Made by a program: the position numbers and the translations under genes. Positions 52,399-62,043 of a stretch of DNA of 64,000 nt are shown here, one piece after another. The DNA comes from Natronosporangium sp035305625 (GTDB lineage: Bacteria; Actinomycetota; Actinomycetes; Mycobacteriales; Micromonosporaceae). Where the stretch lies: assembly GCA_963809545.1 (NCBI GenBank), contig CAWEKD010000005.1:1364001-1428000 (forward strand). The letters run 5' to 3'. The number at the start of each line of letters is the position of its first letter. Within the stretch, counting starts at the first letter, position 1. The notes under the pieces were generated by a model that searched no databases, was not told the origin of the DNA, and saw only the letters and a program-made list of their open reading frames with translations.

Positions 52399-53964
52399 GT
52401 GCCTCGGCTGCCACCGCGGGTGCCGCTAGCGGTGGCGGCCGGCGCCGCCGCCAGTTCGTTCACCCCGTCGCTGGTGCCCACGCCGGTGCTGGTGCAGGGA
52501 GTGGTGACAGGGTTGGCGGCGACCGCGGGGTATGCGCTCGGGGTGCTGCTGTGGTGGGCCACCGCCCCGCTGTGGCGCCGGGCGCCGGCATGGCTGCGCC
52601 ACTGGGGCAGCCTGGTGGCGCTGGCGGTCGCGACCGTCACCCTGGTGGTGTCGGTCAGCCTGGCGCATGGGTGGCAGCGGGAGTTGGCCGCCTCCGTAGG
52701 GTTGGCTGACCCGCCCCCGTACGACCCGCTCACCGTGTTGGGGAGCGCGGTGGCGCTCCTGATCGGGCTGGTGCTGGTGGCGCGCGGGGTGCGGGTGCTG
52801 ATCCGCTGGATCGCCGGCTGGCTGGCCCGCCGGCTGCCCCAGTGGGTGGCGGTGGTGTTGGCCAGCGTGCTGGTGCTGGGGATGGTCAGCACGGTGGTCC
52901 AGTACGTGGTCGAGGACCGGATCCTGTCGACTGTGGATGAGTCGTTCCGGGTGCTCAACCGGCAGGTCCGGCCGGAGTTGGCGGTGACCGCGGATCCGTT
53001 GCGCAGTGGGGGACCGGGGTCACCGGTGGACTGGCACACCATTGGCCGGCAGGGGCAGGAGTTCCTGGCCTTGCCGGAGCCGGCGGCGGCTGAGGGGATC
53101 CGCCCGGTGCGGGTGTACGTGGGGGTGGAGTCCGTTCCCGATCTCGACCAGCGGGCGGAGCTGGTGGTGCGGGAGCTGATCCGTACCGGCGGGTTCGATC
53201 GCGCGGTGCTGTGCCTGGTGGTGCCCACCGGTACCGGCTGGGTCGATCCGGCCGCGGTCACCAGCTTGGAGGAGTTGTGGGCCGGGGACACGGCGGTGGC
53301 CTCCCTGCAGTACTCGTATCTGCCGAGTTGGCTGTCGTTCCTGGTCGACCGGCAGCGCGTGGAGGAGGCCGGGGTGGCGCTGCTGACGGCGGTGCTGCGG
53401 CACTGGTACCGGCTACCGGTCGACGAGCGGCCGCGGCTGCTGTTGTACGGGGAGAGTCTGGGGTCCCGCGGGGTGGAGGCGGCGCTGCGGGATGTGCCCG
53501 GCGCGGAGGCCGCCGTGGACGGGGTGCTGTTGGTCGGCCCGCCGAACTCCAACCCCGTCTGGTCCCGGTTGGTGCGGGAGCGGGATCCGGGCAGTCCACT
53601 GCTGGCCCCGGTGGTGGAGCAGGGGCGGCGGATCCGGTTCTGGGCCGGGCCGGAGGCGCCCGGGCTGGATCGGACCGGCGACCCCTGGCCGGACCCGATC
53701 GACCACCCCCGGGTGCTCTACCTCCAGCACCCGTCGGACCCGGTGGTGTGGTGGTCGCCGAGCCTGATCTGGTCGGAGCCGGCGTGGGTGGAGGAGCGCC
53801 CCGCGTTGACCTCGGCGCCACCGTTGCGGTGGCGACCGGTGGTGACGTTCTTTCAGGTCACGGGCGATCTGATGTTCGCCACCGAGGTCCCGGGCGGTCA
53901 CGGGCACAACTACGCCGGGCAGCTGGAGCAGGCATGGGAAGCGGTGGCGCCGCCGGATCAGTGA
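52399..53964 (+). CDS. Membrane-bound alpha/beta-hydrolase family protein
   Basis: A 521-residue protein. The first ~170 residues contain four or five membrane helices. The C-terminal part is an alpha/beta hydrolase with nucleophile elbow GESLGSRG and a C-terminal GGHGHNYAG likely holding the catalytic His. It matches the actinobacterial 'alpha/beta-hydrolase family' membrane proteins found also in mycobacteria, whose substrate is unknown. The start is uncertain: GTG 52399 has no ribosome site and the frame is open upstream toward metG. Its 3' end overlaps the convergent XRE gene by 107 bp. Confidence 0.85.
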   Translation: MPRLPPRVPLAVAAGAAASSFTPSLVPTPVLVQGVVTGLAATAGYALGVLLWWATAPLWRRAPAWLRHWGSLVALAVATVTLVVSVSLAHGWQRELAASVGLADPPPYDPLTVLGSAVALLIGLVLVARGVRVLIRWIAGWLARRLPQWVAVVLASVLVLGMVSTVVQYVVEDRILSTVDESFRVLNRQVRPELAVTADPLRSGGPGSPVDWHTIGRQGQEFLALPEPAAAEGIRPVRVYVGVESVPDLDQRAELVVRELIRTGGFDRAVLCLVVPTGTGWVDPAAVTSLEELWAGDTAVASLQYSYLPSWLSFLVDRQRVEEAGVALLTAVLRHWYRLPVDERPRLLLYGESLGSRGVEAALRDVPGAEAAVDGVLLVGPPNSNPVWSRLVRERDPGSPLLAPVVEQGRRIRFWAGPEAPGLDRTGDPWPDPIDHPRVLYLQHPSDPVVWWSPSLIWSEPAWVEERPALTSAPPLRWRPVVTFFQVTGDLMFATEVPGGHGHNYAGQLEQAWEAVAPPDQ

Positions 53965-54409
53965 GCGCCCGCACCGGATCAACCGTGTCTCCTCGGCCGG
54001 GCGGATTGAGGTACCACCGCCCGGGCAGCGGTGCCCGGGCGAGGTCGAGGTGGCCCGGGATGGTCCGGTCCGCGCTGTCGGGTGGCGCGAACCCGACCCG
54101 CTCCGGCGGGATGACTCGGCCGGAGTGGTCGACCGCGACCAGCGTGATCTTGGCGGCGGCCAGCAGTTGCAACAGTCTTCCCACGCTGGGGGTGAGGTCG
54201 CCGGATTCGATCCGTCCGACCGTCGCGGGGGAGACGCCGATCCGGGCGGCCAGCTCCCGTTGGCTGAGGTCGGCGCTCTGTCGGGCCTGGCGGACCAGCC
54301 CCGGCAGGTTGGCCAGGGTGAGGAACGGCGGCGGCAACGGTGGTGGTTGGCATGCGGCAGCCGCGGACGGCGGGCGCGGTGTGGCTGGTGGTTCGGCTGG
54401 CCTCAGCAT
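53858..54409 (-). CDS. XRE-type HTH regulator
   Basis: About 183 residues from ATG 54409, though the frame stays open upstream and a GTG start is possible. A Pro-rich N-terminus precedes a Cro/CI HTH (about residues 40-95: GLVRQARQSADLSQRELAARIGVSPATVGRIESGDLTPSVGRLLQLLAAA). A ~90-residue tail of low complexity ends inside the 3' end of the membrane hydrolase gene (107-bp tail-to-tail overlap). Two DnaA-box-like sites lie 54-79 bp upstream of the start. Targets are unknown. Confidence 0.75.
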   Translation of the reverse strand: MLRPAEPPATPRPPSAAAACQPPPLPPPFLTLANLPGLVRQARQSADLSQRELAARIGVSPATVGRIESGDLTPSVGRLLQLLAAAKITLVAVDHSGRVIPPERVGFAPPDSADRTIPGHLDLARAPLPGRWYLNPPGRGDTVDPVRALTDPAAPPLPMPAPAARRSCARDRPGPRWRTSDRP

Positions 54410-54462
54410 GCGCACAGGGTCGGTGTCCAGTGCGCGGAGAGCAACCACCCAGCGCCCGAACC

Positions 54463-54488
54463 TGTGGACAACTCCACTCTGTGGATAA
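54463..54488. promoter_or_regulatory. Two DnaA-box-like sites
   Basis: TGTGGACAA (54463-54471) and TGTGGATAA (54480-54488) are, on the other strand, TTGTCCACA and TTATCCACA, the preferred DnaA boxes of GC-rich actinomycetes and E. coli respectively. They are co-oriented, 17 bp apart, between the XRE regulator and tatD. They could tie nearby transcription to DnaA. This is not an origin: the box array and dnaA/dnaN genes are absent. Confidence 0.5.
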
Positions 54489-54573
54489 CGTCGCGTCGGT
54501 CTTTGAAGTGTGGTAACCCCGCCGGATCCGGCCGGTGATGGGGAGCGCCGCCACCTCCTGGGATCATGTGACG

Positions 54574-55475
54574 GTGAGCAGTAAGCAACCGGAGCACCCG
54601 GACCGACAGGAGCGGGCGCGGCGGCGCGGCGAGCGGCAGGGACCACCGCCACCACCGGAGCCGCTGCCCGGACCGGTGCTGGACAGCCACACCCACCTGG
54701 ACCTGGTGGCCGAGGCCTGGGACGGCGCCGACGGGGCAGACCCGTCGGCCCAGATCGCGGCCGCGGCCGCGGTCGGGGTCACCCGCCTGGTGCAGGTCGG
54801 GGTGGACCTGCCCTCCTCCCGGTGGGGGCGGGACCTGGCCGAGCGGCATCCACAGGTGCTGGCCACCGTCGGCCTGCACCCCAACGAGGCGCCGCGGCTG
54901 CCCGACCTGGACGCGGCGCTTCGGGAAGTGGAGGCGCTGGCCGACCACCCGCGGGTACGCGGGATCGGGGAGACCGGGCTGGACACGTACCGCACCGGCG
55001 AAGAGGGATGGGCGGCGCAGGAGGAGAGCTTCCGGGCCCACATCGCCATCGCCAAGCGGTACGGCCACGCCTTGGTGATCCACAACCGGGAGGCGCACCA
55101 GCGGGTCCTGCGGATCCTGGACGAGGAAGGCGCACCGGACCGGGTGGTGATGCACTGCTTCTCCGGCGACGAGGAGTTCGCGGCCGAGTGTGTCCGGCGC
55201 GGGTTCCTGCTCAGCTTCGCCGGCACGGTCACCTTCCGGAACGCGGAATCGCTCCGGCGGGCGGCCCGGCGGTGCCCACCGGAGCAGATGCTGGTGGAGA
55301 CGGACGCGCCGTACCTGACCCCGACCCGTACCGGGGGCGTCCCAACGGGCCGTACCTGATTCCGCTGACGGTCCGCTGCCTGGCCGAGACCACCGGGGTG
55401 CCGCTGGAGCGGCTGTGCGCGGCGATCTCGCAGGCGGGTGAGCAGGCGTTCGGCGGCTGGGACCGGCCGTCGTGA
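54574..55475 (+). pseudogene. tatD: TatD family hydrolase with one frameshift
   Basis: A ~300-residue metal-dependent deoxyribonuclease-like enzyme. Metal-binding motifs are VLDSHTHLD, GIGETGLD, ALVIHNREAH and MHCFSGDEEFA. The frame runs to ETDAPYLTP, where one missing G near 55325 shifts it. The next frame continues the family sequence PYRGRPNGPYLIPLTVRCLAETTGVPLERLCAAI and stops at 55475, overlapping rsmA by 4 bp exactly as an intact operon would. So the defect is either very recent or a sequencing error. GTG 54568 is an alternative start. Confidence 0.88.
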
Positions 55476-56326
55476 CCACCCCTCCGGCGCTGCTGGGGCC
55501 GGCGGACATCCGGACGTTAGCCGACCGGTTAGGACTGCGCCCCACCAAACAGCGGGGCCAGAACTTCGTCCACGACCCGAACACCATTCGCCGGATCGTA
55601 GCCGCTGCCGAGCTGGCCCCTGACGACGTGGTACTGGAGGTGGGGCCCGGGCTGGGGTCGCTCACGTTGGGATTGCTGCCGGCGGTCGCCCACGTCCACA
55701 CGGTGGAGATCGATCCCGTGCTCGCCGAGGCGCTGCCGGCCACCGTGGCGGAACGAGCCCCGGACTATCGGCACCGGTTCACCGGTCACCACGCCGACGC
55801 GCTTCGGCTGACCGCGCTGCCCCCGCCCGCCCCCACCGCGTTGGTGTCCAATTTGCCGTACAACGTGGCGGTGCCGGTACTGCTGCACCTGTTGGGGGCC
55901 CTGCCGTCGCTGCGGCATGGGCTGGTGATGGTGCAGAAGGAGGTCGCTGACCGCCTCACCGCCGTCCCCGGTTCCCGCATCTACGGCGCACCCTCGGTCA
56001 AGCTGGCGTGGTTCGCCACCGCCCGCCCGGCGGGGCGGATCCCGCGGGCGGTGTTCTGGCCGGTACCGCATGTGGACTCCGCCCTGGTGGCGTTCACCCG
56101 ACGGCCACCAGTGGCCGACCTGGACCGACGGGTGGTGTTCACGGTGGTGGACGCGGCGTTCGGGCAACGGCGGAAGACCCTGCGGGCGGCGTTGGCGGAC
56201 TGGGCCGGTGGGCCCGCCCGCGCGGAAGCGGTGCTGGCGGCCGCGGGGGTGGATGCGGGGGCGCGAGCGGAGTCGCTCACCATAGAGCAGTTCGCCGCTA
56301 TCGCCAGGGAAGGGGCGCACCCGTGA
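55472..56326 (+). CDS. rsmA: 16S rRNA dimethyladenosine(1518/1519) transferase
   Basis: A 284-residue SAM-dependent enzyme (KsgA) that dimethylates two adenines near the 3' end of 16S rRNA. It begins GTG 55472, overlapping tatD. Motifs: LRPTKQRGQNFVHDPNTI, VLEVGPGLGSLTLGLL (SAM), VSNLPYNVAVPVLLH (catalytic NLPY), VMVQKEVADRL and FWPVPHVDSALV. The order tatD-rsmA-ispE is conserved in actinobacteria. Confidence 0.96.
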   Translation: MTTPPALLGPADIRTLADRLGLRPTKQRGQNFVHDPNTIRRIVAAAELAPDDVVLEVGPGLGSLTLGLLPAVAHVHTVEIDPVLAEALPATVAERAPDYRHRFTGHHADALRLTALPPPAPTALVSNLPYNVAVPVLLHLLGALPSLRHGLVMVQKEVADRLTAVPGSRIYGAPSVKLAWFATARPAGRIPRAVFWPVPHVDSALVAFTRRPPVADLDRRVVFTVVDAAFGQRRKTLRAALADWAGGPARAEAVLAAAGVDAGARAESLTIEQFAAIAREGAHP

Positions 56327-57303
56327 GCACACCATGGCCGGACCCGCACCCGGGCCGGACGGAGTCAGGCCAGCAGGGCTGGTCGGAACCGGAGGAGCTC
56401 GGGGCGGTACGGGTCCGCGTACCCGCGAAGATCAATCTGCACCTGGGGGTCGGTCCGGTCCGCCCGGACGGCTACCACGAATTGCGGACCGTCTACCAGG
56501 CCATCTCGATCTACGACGAGGTCACTGTCCGCCCCGGGGACACCCTCAGCCTCACCCTGGAAGGAGAAGGGGTGGGGGAGCTCACCCTGGATTCGTCCAA
56601 TCTGGTGATCCGAGCGGCGACCGCCTTGGCGGAGTATGCCGGGGTGCCGCCGCGGGCCCGGATCCATCTGCGGAAACAGATTCCGCTGGCGGCCGGGCTC
56701 GCCGGAGGGAGCGCCGACGCGGCCGCCACCTTGGTGGCCTGCGATGCGCTGTGGAAGCTTCACCTACCCCGAGCGGAGCTGGCCCGCTTGGCCGGCCGGC
56801 TCGGCGCGGACGTGCCGTTCCTGCTGTACGGGGGGATCGCGCTCGGCACCGGTTACGGGGAGCGGATCAGTCCGGTGCTCACCAGTGGCGGGGAGTGGCA
56901 TTGGGTGGTGGCGATCTCCGACGGGGGACTGTCCACACCCGAGGTGTATCGACAACTGGACCGGATGCGGGCGGACGGGACCGCGCCGCCGGCGCTCGCC
57001 CCTCCGGACCGGGTGTTGGTCGCGCTCCGGCAGCGGGATCCGCGGGTACTGGCCGGCACGCTCGGTAACGACTTGGCTCCGGCCGCGTTGGCGCTGCGGG
57101 CGGAACTGCGCGGCGTGTTGACGGCCGGTGCCGACGCCGGTGCGCTCGCCGGGCTGGTCTCCGGTTCCGGCCCCACGTGTGTGTTCCTCGCCCGGGATGC
57201 CACGCACGCGGCGGAGGTGGCGGCGCGGCTGCGGCAGCAGCGGGTGGCGCGGGAAGTGCGGGTCGCCCACGGCCCGGTCCCCGGCGCCCGGATCGTCGGT
57301 TGA
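56323..57303 (+). CDS. ispE: 4-diphosphocytidyl-2-C-methyl-D-erythritol kinase
   Basis: A 326-residue GHMP kinase of the MEP isoprenoid pathway. Start GTG 56323 overlaps rsmA (GTGA). After ~28 extra residues come VRVPAKINLHLGVGPVRPDGYHELRTVYQAI, the ATP-binding PLAAGLAGGSADAAATL, and the C-terminal LVSGSGPTCVFLA. Isoprenoid precursors made here feed carriers such as the polyprenyl phosphate used by the protein mannosyltransferase. Confidence 0.95.
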   Translation: MSTPWPDPHPGRTESGQQGWSEPEELGAVRVRVPAKINLHLGVGPVRPDGYHELRTVYQAISIYDEVTVRPGDTLSLTLEGEGVGELTLDSSNLVIRAATALAEYAGVPPRARIHLRKQIPLAAGLAGGSADAAATLVACDALWKLHLPRAELARLAGRLGADVPFLLYGGIALGTGYGERISPVLTSGGEWHWVVAISDGGLSTPEVYRQLDRMRADGTAPPALAPPDRVLVALRQRDPRVLAGTLGNDLAPAALALRAELRGVLTAGADAGALAGLVSGSGPTCVFLARDATHAAEVAARLRQQRVAREVRVAHGPVPGARIVG

Positions 57304-57468
57304 GCTATGCCGATGCGTTTGTTTGGCGAATCCTTGCCATGACAACCGCTTCCCTGGCGGCGAATACTCACGGCAACGGTGCCGCCCGGCACCGCGCCGC
57401 CCGTCTCGGCGCCGGTGCACCGCCCCGGTCGCCTTCGGTCGGCGACCCGTGTGGTGCAGGGAGTCAAG

Positions 57469-60400
57469 ATGCGACGAGCCCACTTGCGGCGGCTCCCCCT
57501 AGCCGGTCTGCTCGCGGCCCTCATGGTCGCCACCACCGGCATCGCCGCTGCCGCCCAACCCCCTACCGAACCGCCATCCACTGTGTCGCCTGTCGCGGGG
57601 CCACCGGTGGCCAGCTACGCGGTGACCCTGGTGACCGGTGACCGGGTGCTGGTCGAGGTGTCGCCGGACGGGTCACCGGCGATCACCGTGGACCCGGCTG
57701 CCCGGGCCGACGGTGGTGGGGTGACCTTCCAGACCTTCTACGACGACGAGTCGGTGTACGTATTGCCCTCGGACGCGGCCCGCTGGGTACCGGACGTACT
57801 GGACCGGGAATTGTTCAATGTGAGCAAGCTCGCCGAGTACGGCTACACCGACGGCGTACCCATAATCACCACAGTAGACACACCCTCGACCCTGTCGGCG
57901 GCGACCGCCACTGCGGCGACCGCCATCGCGACCACCGATGTCGGCGTCACCGTGACCGCTGAGTTGACGAGCATCGGTGGCCAAGCCGCCACCGTGCACC
58001 CGGACGGGGACTGGTGGCAGGCGGTCGCCGCCCAGCTGGTGGAGGTGCCCACTCCGGAGGTGGCCCCGCTGGCCGCCCCCGCCGGACTGCCACGCGTCTG
58101 GCTGGACGAACAGGTCCAGGCGGCGTTGGCGGACAGCGTCGCGCTGATCGGTGCCCCGGCGGCGTGGGACAGCGGGTGGGACGGCACCGGCGTGACCGTG
58201 GCGGTGCTGGACACCGGCATCGACGCTGACCACCCCGACCTGGTCGGCAAGGTGCGGGCGGCCCAGGACTTCACCGGCTCCGGCAACCCGGACGACCAGC
58301 ACGGTCACGGCACCCATGTGGCGGGGATCATCGCTGGTTCGGGCGCGGCTTCCGACGGCAGATACGTCGGCGTGGCGCCGGGGGCGACCCTGCTGAACGG
58401 CAAGGTGCTCGACGAGAACGGTAACGGCACCGCGAGCGGGATCATCGCCGGCATGGAGTGGGCGGCCGCGCAGGGCGCCGATGTGGTGAACATGAGCTTG
58501 GGGGGTCTCGGGGGCGACGGCACCGACCCGATGAGTCAGGCGGTCAACCGGCTCACTGAGGAGTACGGGGTGCTGTTCGCGATCGCGGCGGGGAACAACG
58601 GCCCCGGGGAGCAGACGATCAACAGCCCCGGCATCGCGGACGCGGCACTCACCGTCGGGTCGGTGGACAAGCAGCGGCAGCTGGCGCACGACTCCAGCCG
58701 CGGCCCCCGGCGGGGGGACTTCGCCATCAAACCGGACGTGACCGCGCCCGGGGTGGGGATCGTGTCGGCCCGGGCCGAGGGCACCTCGTTGACCGAGCCG
58801 GTGGGGGAGCACTATATGCCGCTGTCGGGCACCTCCATGGCCACCCCGCACGTGGCCGGGGCGGCCGCGCTGCTGCTGCAGCAGCAACCCGACCTCACCC
58901 CGGCGCAGCTCAAGGCCCGCTTGGTCAGCACCGCCAACCCGCATCCGGACTACGACGTCTACCAGCAGGGCGGAGGCCTGATCGACCTACCGGCGGCGCT
59001 GGCGGCGACCGTCACCGTCGACACCACCCCGCTGTCGCTGGGCTACTTCCCGTATCCGCACGACGATCTCACCCCGGTCACCGCCGAGGTGGTGCTGCGT
59101 AACCACTCCGATGTGGAGGTGACAGTGGACCTGGCGGCGCAGGCGCGCAGCCGGGAAGGGGCGGTAGTCGAGGCTGACCAGCTTACGGTCGCCCCGGCGA
59201 CCCTGACCATCGCCCCGGGCGCCACCGCCACGACCACGGTCACGCTGGACGCCCGGGAGTTGCCGTTCGGGCTGTACCACGGCCGGCTGACCGCGGAAGT
59301 CGACGGCGCGGTGGTGGCCCAGGCCCCGCTCGGGTTCTTCAAGGAGTCGGAACGGTACGACCTGACCATCGTCGGGATCGCTCGGGACGGCCGGGTGGCG
59401 CGTGGGCTGAGTTCGGTCGACGTCCTGGACGTGGAGAACATGAGCCGGCTCATGCGTCCGGGGATGTCCTTCACCGAGGGAGTGGTCCGGCTGCGGGTAC
59501 CGCCGGCCACGTACTCGGTGATGGGGCTGATCCACACCTATGATCCGCGTTACCAGGACATCCAGCAGTCCGTACTCGTGGGTGATCCGGAGGTGACCGT
59601 CACCAGTGACACCACGGTGGTGCTGGACGCCCGGGACGCCGCGCCGATCGTGGTGCACACCCCGCAGCCGGACGCGCGTCCACAGGGCCATGTCGGCCTG
59701 GGGTACTGGCGGACCGCCGCTGCTCCGGGGCCGATTTTCGGCGTGGCATATGTGGGACTGCCGCCCGGCCGGGAGTATTTCGCCCAGGCCACCGATCCGG
59801 TCACGAAGGGTGGGTTCGAGGTGCACACCCACTGGCGGATGGCGGCCCCGGAGGCGCGGCTGGCGGTGGACGGTCGCGTGGGCGGTGGACTCACCCTGGA
59901 TCCGTACCTGCTGCGTGGTCCCGCGATCGACGGCCATCACCTGGTGCGGTTGGTGGATGTCGGCTTCGGGACAGAGGCTGACTATCAGGGTGTGGACGTG
60001 ACCGGTGCGGCGGTTCTGGTCACCCGGAGCGACACCTCGATCGTCGAGCTGGAGGCGCGGGCGGCCGCGGCCGGGGCGGTGGCGGTGATCCTCACCAACG
60101 ACCTCCCCGGGCGGTATGTGGGGAATCTGCCGGTCGACACCGGCACCATCCCCACCCTGTCGATCACCCGGGACGAGGGGGAGCAGTTGCGGCAGCGGTT
60201 GGCTACCGGGCCGGTGCGGTTGCGGATGTCCGGCACCGCCTGGTCGCCGTACCTGTACAACCTGGTGTTGCTGGAGGTGGGGCAGGTCGGCGAGGACCTG
60301 ACCTACCACGTCACTCCGGAGCAGTTGGCGCGGATCGACGTGACCTACCACAGCGACACGCCGGGCCACCTGATGGGCGAGGCGCGGCACTTCTCGCGGC

Positions 60401-61287
60401 CGTACCACGCCAGCTTCCACTATCTGTACCCGTACGTGGCGGGGGCGCGGCAGCGGACCGAGTATGTGATCGCCGAGGGCATCGCGTACCAGCAGACGGT
60501 CTACGGCGAGCTGCCGTTCGAGGCCCGGTTGCAGGAGCCGGAGTACCGGACCTACCAGCCGGGCGAGACCGTGGCCACCACGTGGTTCCGGCAGGCGACG
60601 CGGCCGGCGTTGCTGCCGCAGGTGGCCCCCACCGTGCGGCAGGGCGACAGCCTGCAGCTGAACGTGTTCGAGTGGGTGGACGACGCCGGCAACCACTTCC
60701 CGGAGATCTTTGGGCTGGCCCCCTATCCGGGTGACACCATCACCACCCGGATCTACCGGGACGGGGAGCTGGTGGGGGAGACCACCACGCCTCGCGCCAC
60801 CTTCCCGATGGCCGCGGAGCCGGCCGAGTACCGGGTCACGCTGGACGTCACCCGGGAGGCGGACTGGTGGCGGACGTCCACCGCTACCCGCACGGTCTGG
60901 ACGTTCACCTCCGCCCGGCCGGAGGCCGGCAGCGCGACCCTGCCGCTGCTGTCGATCGACTACGACCTGGAGGTGGATCAGTGGAACACCGCCCCGCATC
61001 CGCGGGACCGGCAGGGGCCGCCCACCATGTATCTCCAGGTCAGCCAGCAGAGCCCGGACTTGCCGGAGATCGCGGAGGCCCGGGTGTGGATCTCGTACGA
61101 CGACGGGGTCAGCTGGGTGGCGCGGCCGGTCTGGCAGCGGGGCGACGGTCGGTTCGAGGTCCGGCTGGACAGCCGCGGGCCGAACGGCACCACCGGGTAC
61201 GCGTCGATCCGGGTGGAGGCCACCGACGCGGACGGTAACCGGGTCGAGCAGGAGATCATCCGCGCGTGGCGGCTGGCTGAGCGTTGA
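57469..61287 (+). CDS. Large secreted subtilisin-like (S8) serine protease with PA domain
   Basis: A 1272-residue secreted protease. Start ATG 57469 follows AGGGAG and begins a clear signal peptide (MRRAHLRRLPLAGLLAALMV, cut near AAA). A propeptide-like region (to about 200) precedes the S8 domain: Asp248 in VAVLDTGID, His280 in HGHGTHVAG, Ser456 in SGTSMATPHVAGA. A PA-type insert (AAVLVTRSDTSIVELEARAAAAGAVAVILTND) lies near residues 845-890, and beta-rich domains fill the C-terminus. It probably degrades extracellular protein. There is no LPxTG anchor, so it is released. Confidence 0.93.
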   Translation: MRRAHLRRLPLAGLLAALMVATTGIAAAAQPPTEPPSTVSPVAGPPVASYAVTLVTGDRVLVEVSPDGSPAITVDPAARADGGGVTFQTFYDDESVYVLPSDAARWVPDVLDRELFNVSKLAEYGYTDGVPIITTVDTPSTLSAATATAATAIATTDVGVTVTAELTSIGGQAATVHPDGDWWQAVAAQLVEVPTPEVAPLAAPAGLPRVWLDEQVQAALADSVALIGAPAAWDSGWDGTGVTVAVLDTGIDADHPDLVGKVRAAQDFTGSGNPDDQHGHGTHVAGIIAGSGAASDGRYVGVAPGATLLNGKVLDENGNGTASGIIAGMEWAAAQGADVVNMSLGGLGGDGTDPMSQAVNRLTEEYGVLFAIAAGNNGPGEQTINSPGIADAALTVGSVDKQRQLAHDSSRGPRRGDFAIKPDVTAPGVGIVSARAEGTSLTEPVGEHYMPLSGTSMATPHVAGAAALLLQQQPDLTPAQLKARLVSTANPHPDYDVYQQGGGLIDLPAALAATVTVDTTPLSLGYFPYPHDDLTPVTAEVVLRNHSDVEVTVDLAAQARSREGAVVEADQLTVAPATLTIAPGATATTTVTLDARELPFGLYHGRLTAEVDGAVVAQAPLGFFKESERYDLTIVGIARDGRVARGLSSVDVLDVENMSRLMRPGMSFTEGVVRLRVPPATYSVMGLIHTYDPRYQDIQQSVLVGDPEVTVTSDTTVVLDARDAAPIVVHTPQPDARPQGHVGLGYWRTAAAPGPIFGVAYVGLPPGREYFAQATDPVTKGGFEVHTHWRMAAPEARLAVDGRVGGGLTLDPYLLRGPAIDGHHLVRLVDVGFGTEADYQGVDVTGAAVLVTRSDTSIVELEARAAAAGAVAVILTNDLPGRYVGNLPVDTGTIPTLSITRDEGEQLRQRLATGPVRLRMSGTAWSPYLYNLVLLEVGQVGEDLTYHVTPEQLARIDVTYHSDTPGHLMGEARHFSRPYHASFHYLYPYVAGARQRTEYVIAEGIAYQQTVYGELPFEARLQEPEYRTYQPGETVATTWFRQATRPALLPQVAPTVRQGDSLQLNVFEWVDDAGNHFPEIFGLAPYPGDTITTRIYRDGELVGETTTPRATFPMAAEPAEYRVTLDVTREADWWRTSTATRTVWTFTSARPEAGSATLPLLSIDYDLEVDQWNTAPHPRDRQGPPTMYLQVSQQSPDLPEIAEARVWISYDDGVSWVARPVWQRGDGRFEVRLDSRGPNGTTGYASIRVEATDADGNRVEQEIIRAWRLAER

Positions 61288-61291
61288 CGCT

Positions 61292-61360
61292 GAGGGTGGC
61301 GCCCACGGGAGGGTGCGTGGCCGGTGTACTGGTCACAATCCCATGGGGTGGGCGCCACCC
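61292..61360. terminator. Hairpin terminator after the subtilase gene
   Basis: A perfect 13-bp inverted repeat (GGGTGGCGCCCAC at 61292-61304, GTGGGCGCCACCC at 61348-61360) begins 5 bp after the protease stop, with a 43-nt loop. No T-tract follows. Confidence 0.65.
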
Positions 61361-61435
61361 CCTCCTCGGTCGGGGGAGAGGATAGGTGCGGCAGAATGTC
61401 TCGTTAATGTCCCCATATGTCGTATTGGAGGGGCT

Positions 61436-61939
61436 ATGTCGCACCTACCGGTCAACCACCCTCTGCGGCCGGTCTATCGGGTGGTCTCCGTGCTGGTCGC
61501 CGGTTGGCTGCTGGTGTTCGGTGCAGTCAGCCTGGGCTCGACCCAGGGGCAACCGTGGTTCGGTCAGGGGGACTGGAGTGCGCTGGGCCTGACGACCAAC
61601 CGCGCCCACGCGGTGTTCTCGCTCTTGGTGGGCGCGCTGGTGCTGCTCGCCGCACTGGTGGGGCGCAACTTTGACCGGACGGTCAACCTGTGGGTCGGGG
61701 TCGGGTTGCTGGCCGTCGGCACCGCCTTCCTGGGGCTGTCGCACACCGAGGCGAACCTGTTGAACTTCACGGTCCCCAACACCGCGGTGGTCTACCTGCT
61801 CGGGATGGTGCTGCTCGCCGCCGGGCTGTACGGCCGGGTCGACCTGACCGCCGAAGGGGCGGCGCGGAAGTCGGAGGCGGCCACCGAGCCGGCGCCAACG
61901 GCCACACGGGCGCGGGAGAAGGCCAGCACCGCCGCCTGA
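61436..61939 (+). CDS. DUF4383 membrane protein (copy 1)
   Basis: A 167-residue protein with four membrane helices, ATG 61436 after a GGAGG site. The family signature MSHLPVNHPLRPVYRV opens it, with LSHTEANLLNFTVPNTAVVYLLG in the third-fourth helix region, and a charged Ala/Glu tail. DUF4383 proteins are common in actinobacteria, in tandem copies, with unknown function. A paralogue follows at 62044. Confidence 0.9.
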   Translation: MSHLPVNHPLRPVYRVVSVLVAGWLLVFGAVSLGSTQGQPWFGQGDWSALGLTTNRAHAVFSLLVGALVLLAALVGRNFDRTVNLWVGVGLLAVGTAFLGLSHTEANLLNFTVPNTAVVYLLGMVLLAAGLYGRVDLTAEGAARKSEAATEPAPTATRAREKASTAA

Positions 61940-62043
61940 GCGGGGAATGTCCCGGTTGGTAGGGCCGTCCCGCGGCCCTACCAACCGGAGTACCGGGGAC
62001 CGAGGCCGGATTGACGGTCCGGTTGACCGGGTACCGGGCGAGC

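Noticed and set aside
54463..54488. Replication origin from DnaA boxes
   Set aside because: Only two boxes, no AT-rich unwinding element, and no dnaA, dnaN or gyrB nearby.
57673..58944. 423-residue open frame on - strand in the subtilase gene
   Set aside because: It has no motifs and is Gly/His/Arg-rich; the plus strand holds the catalytic triad.
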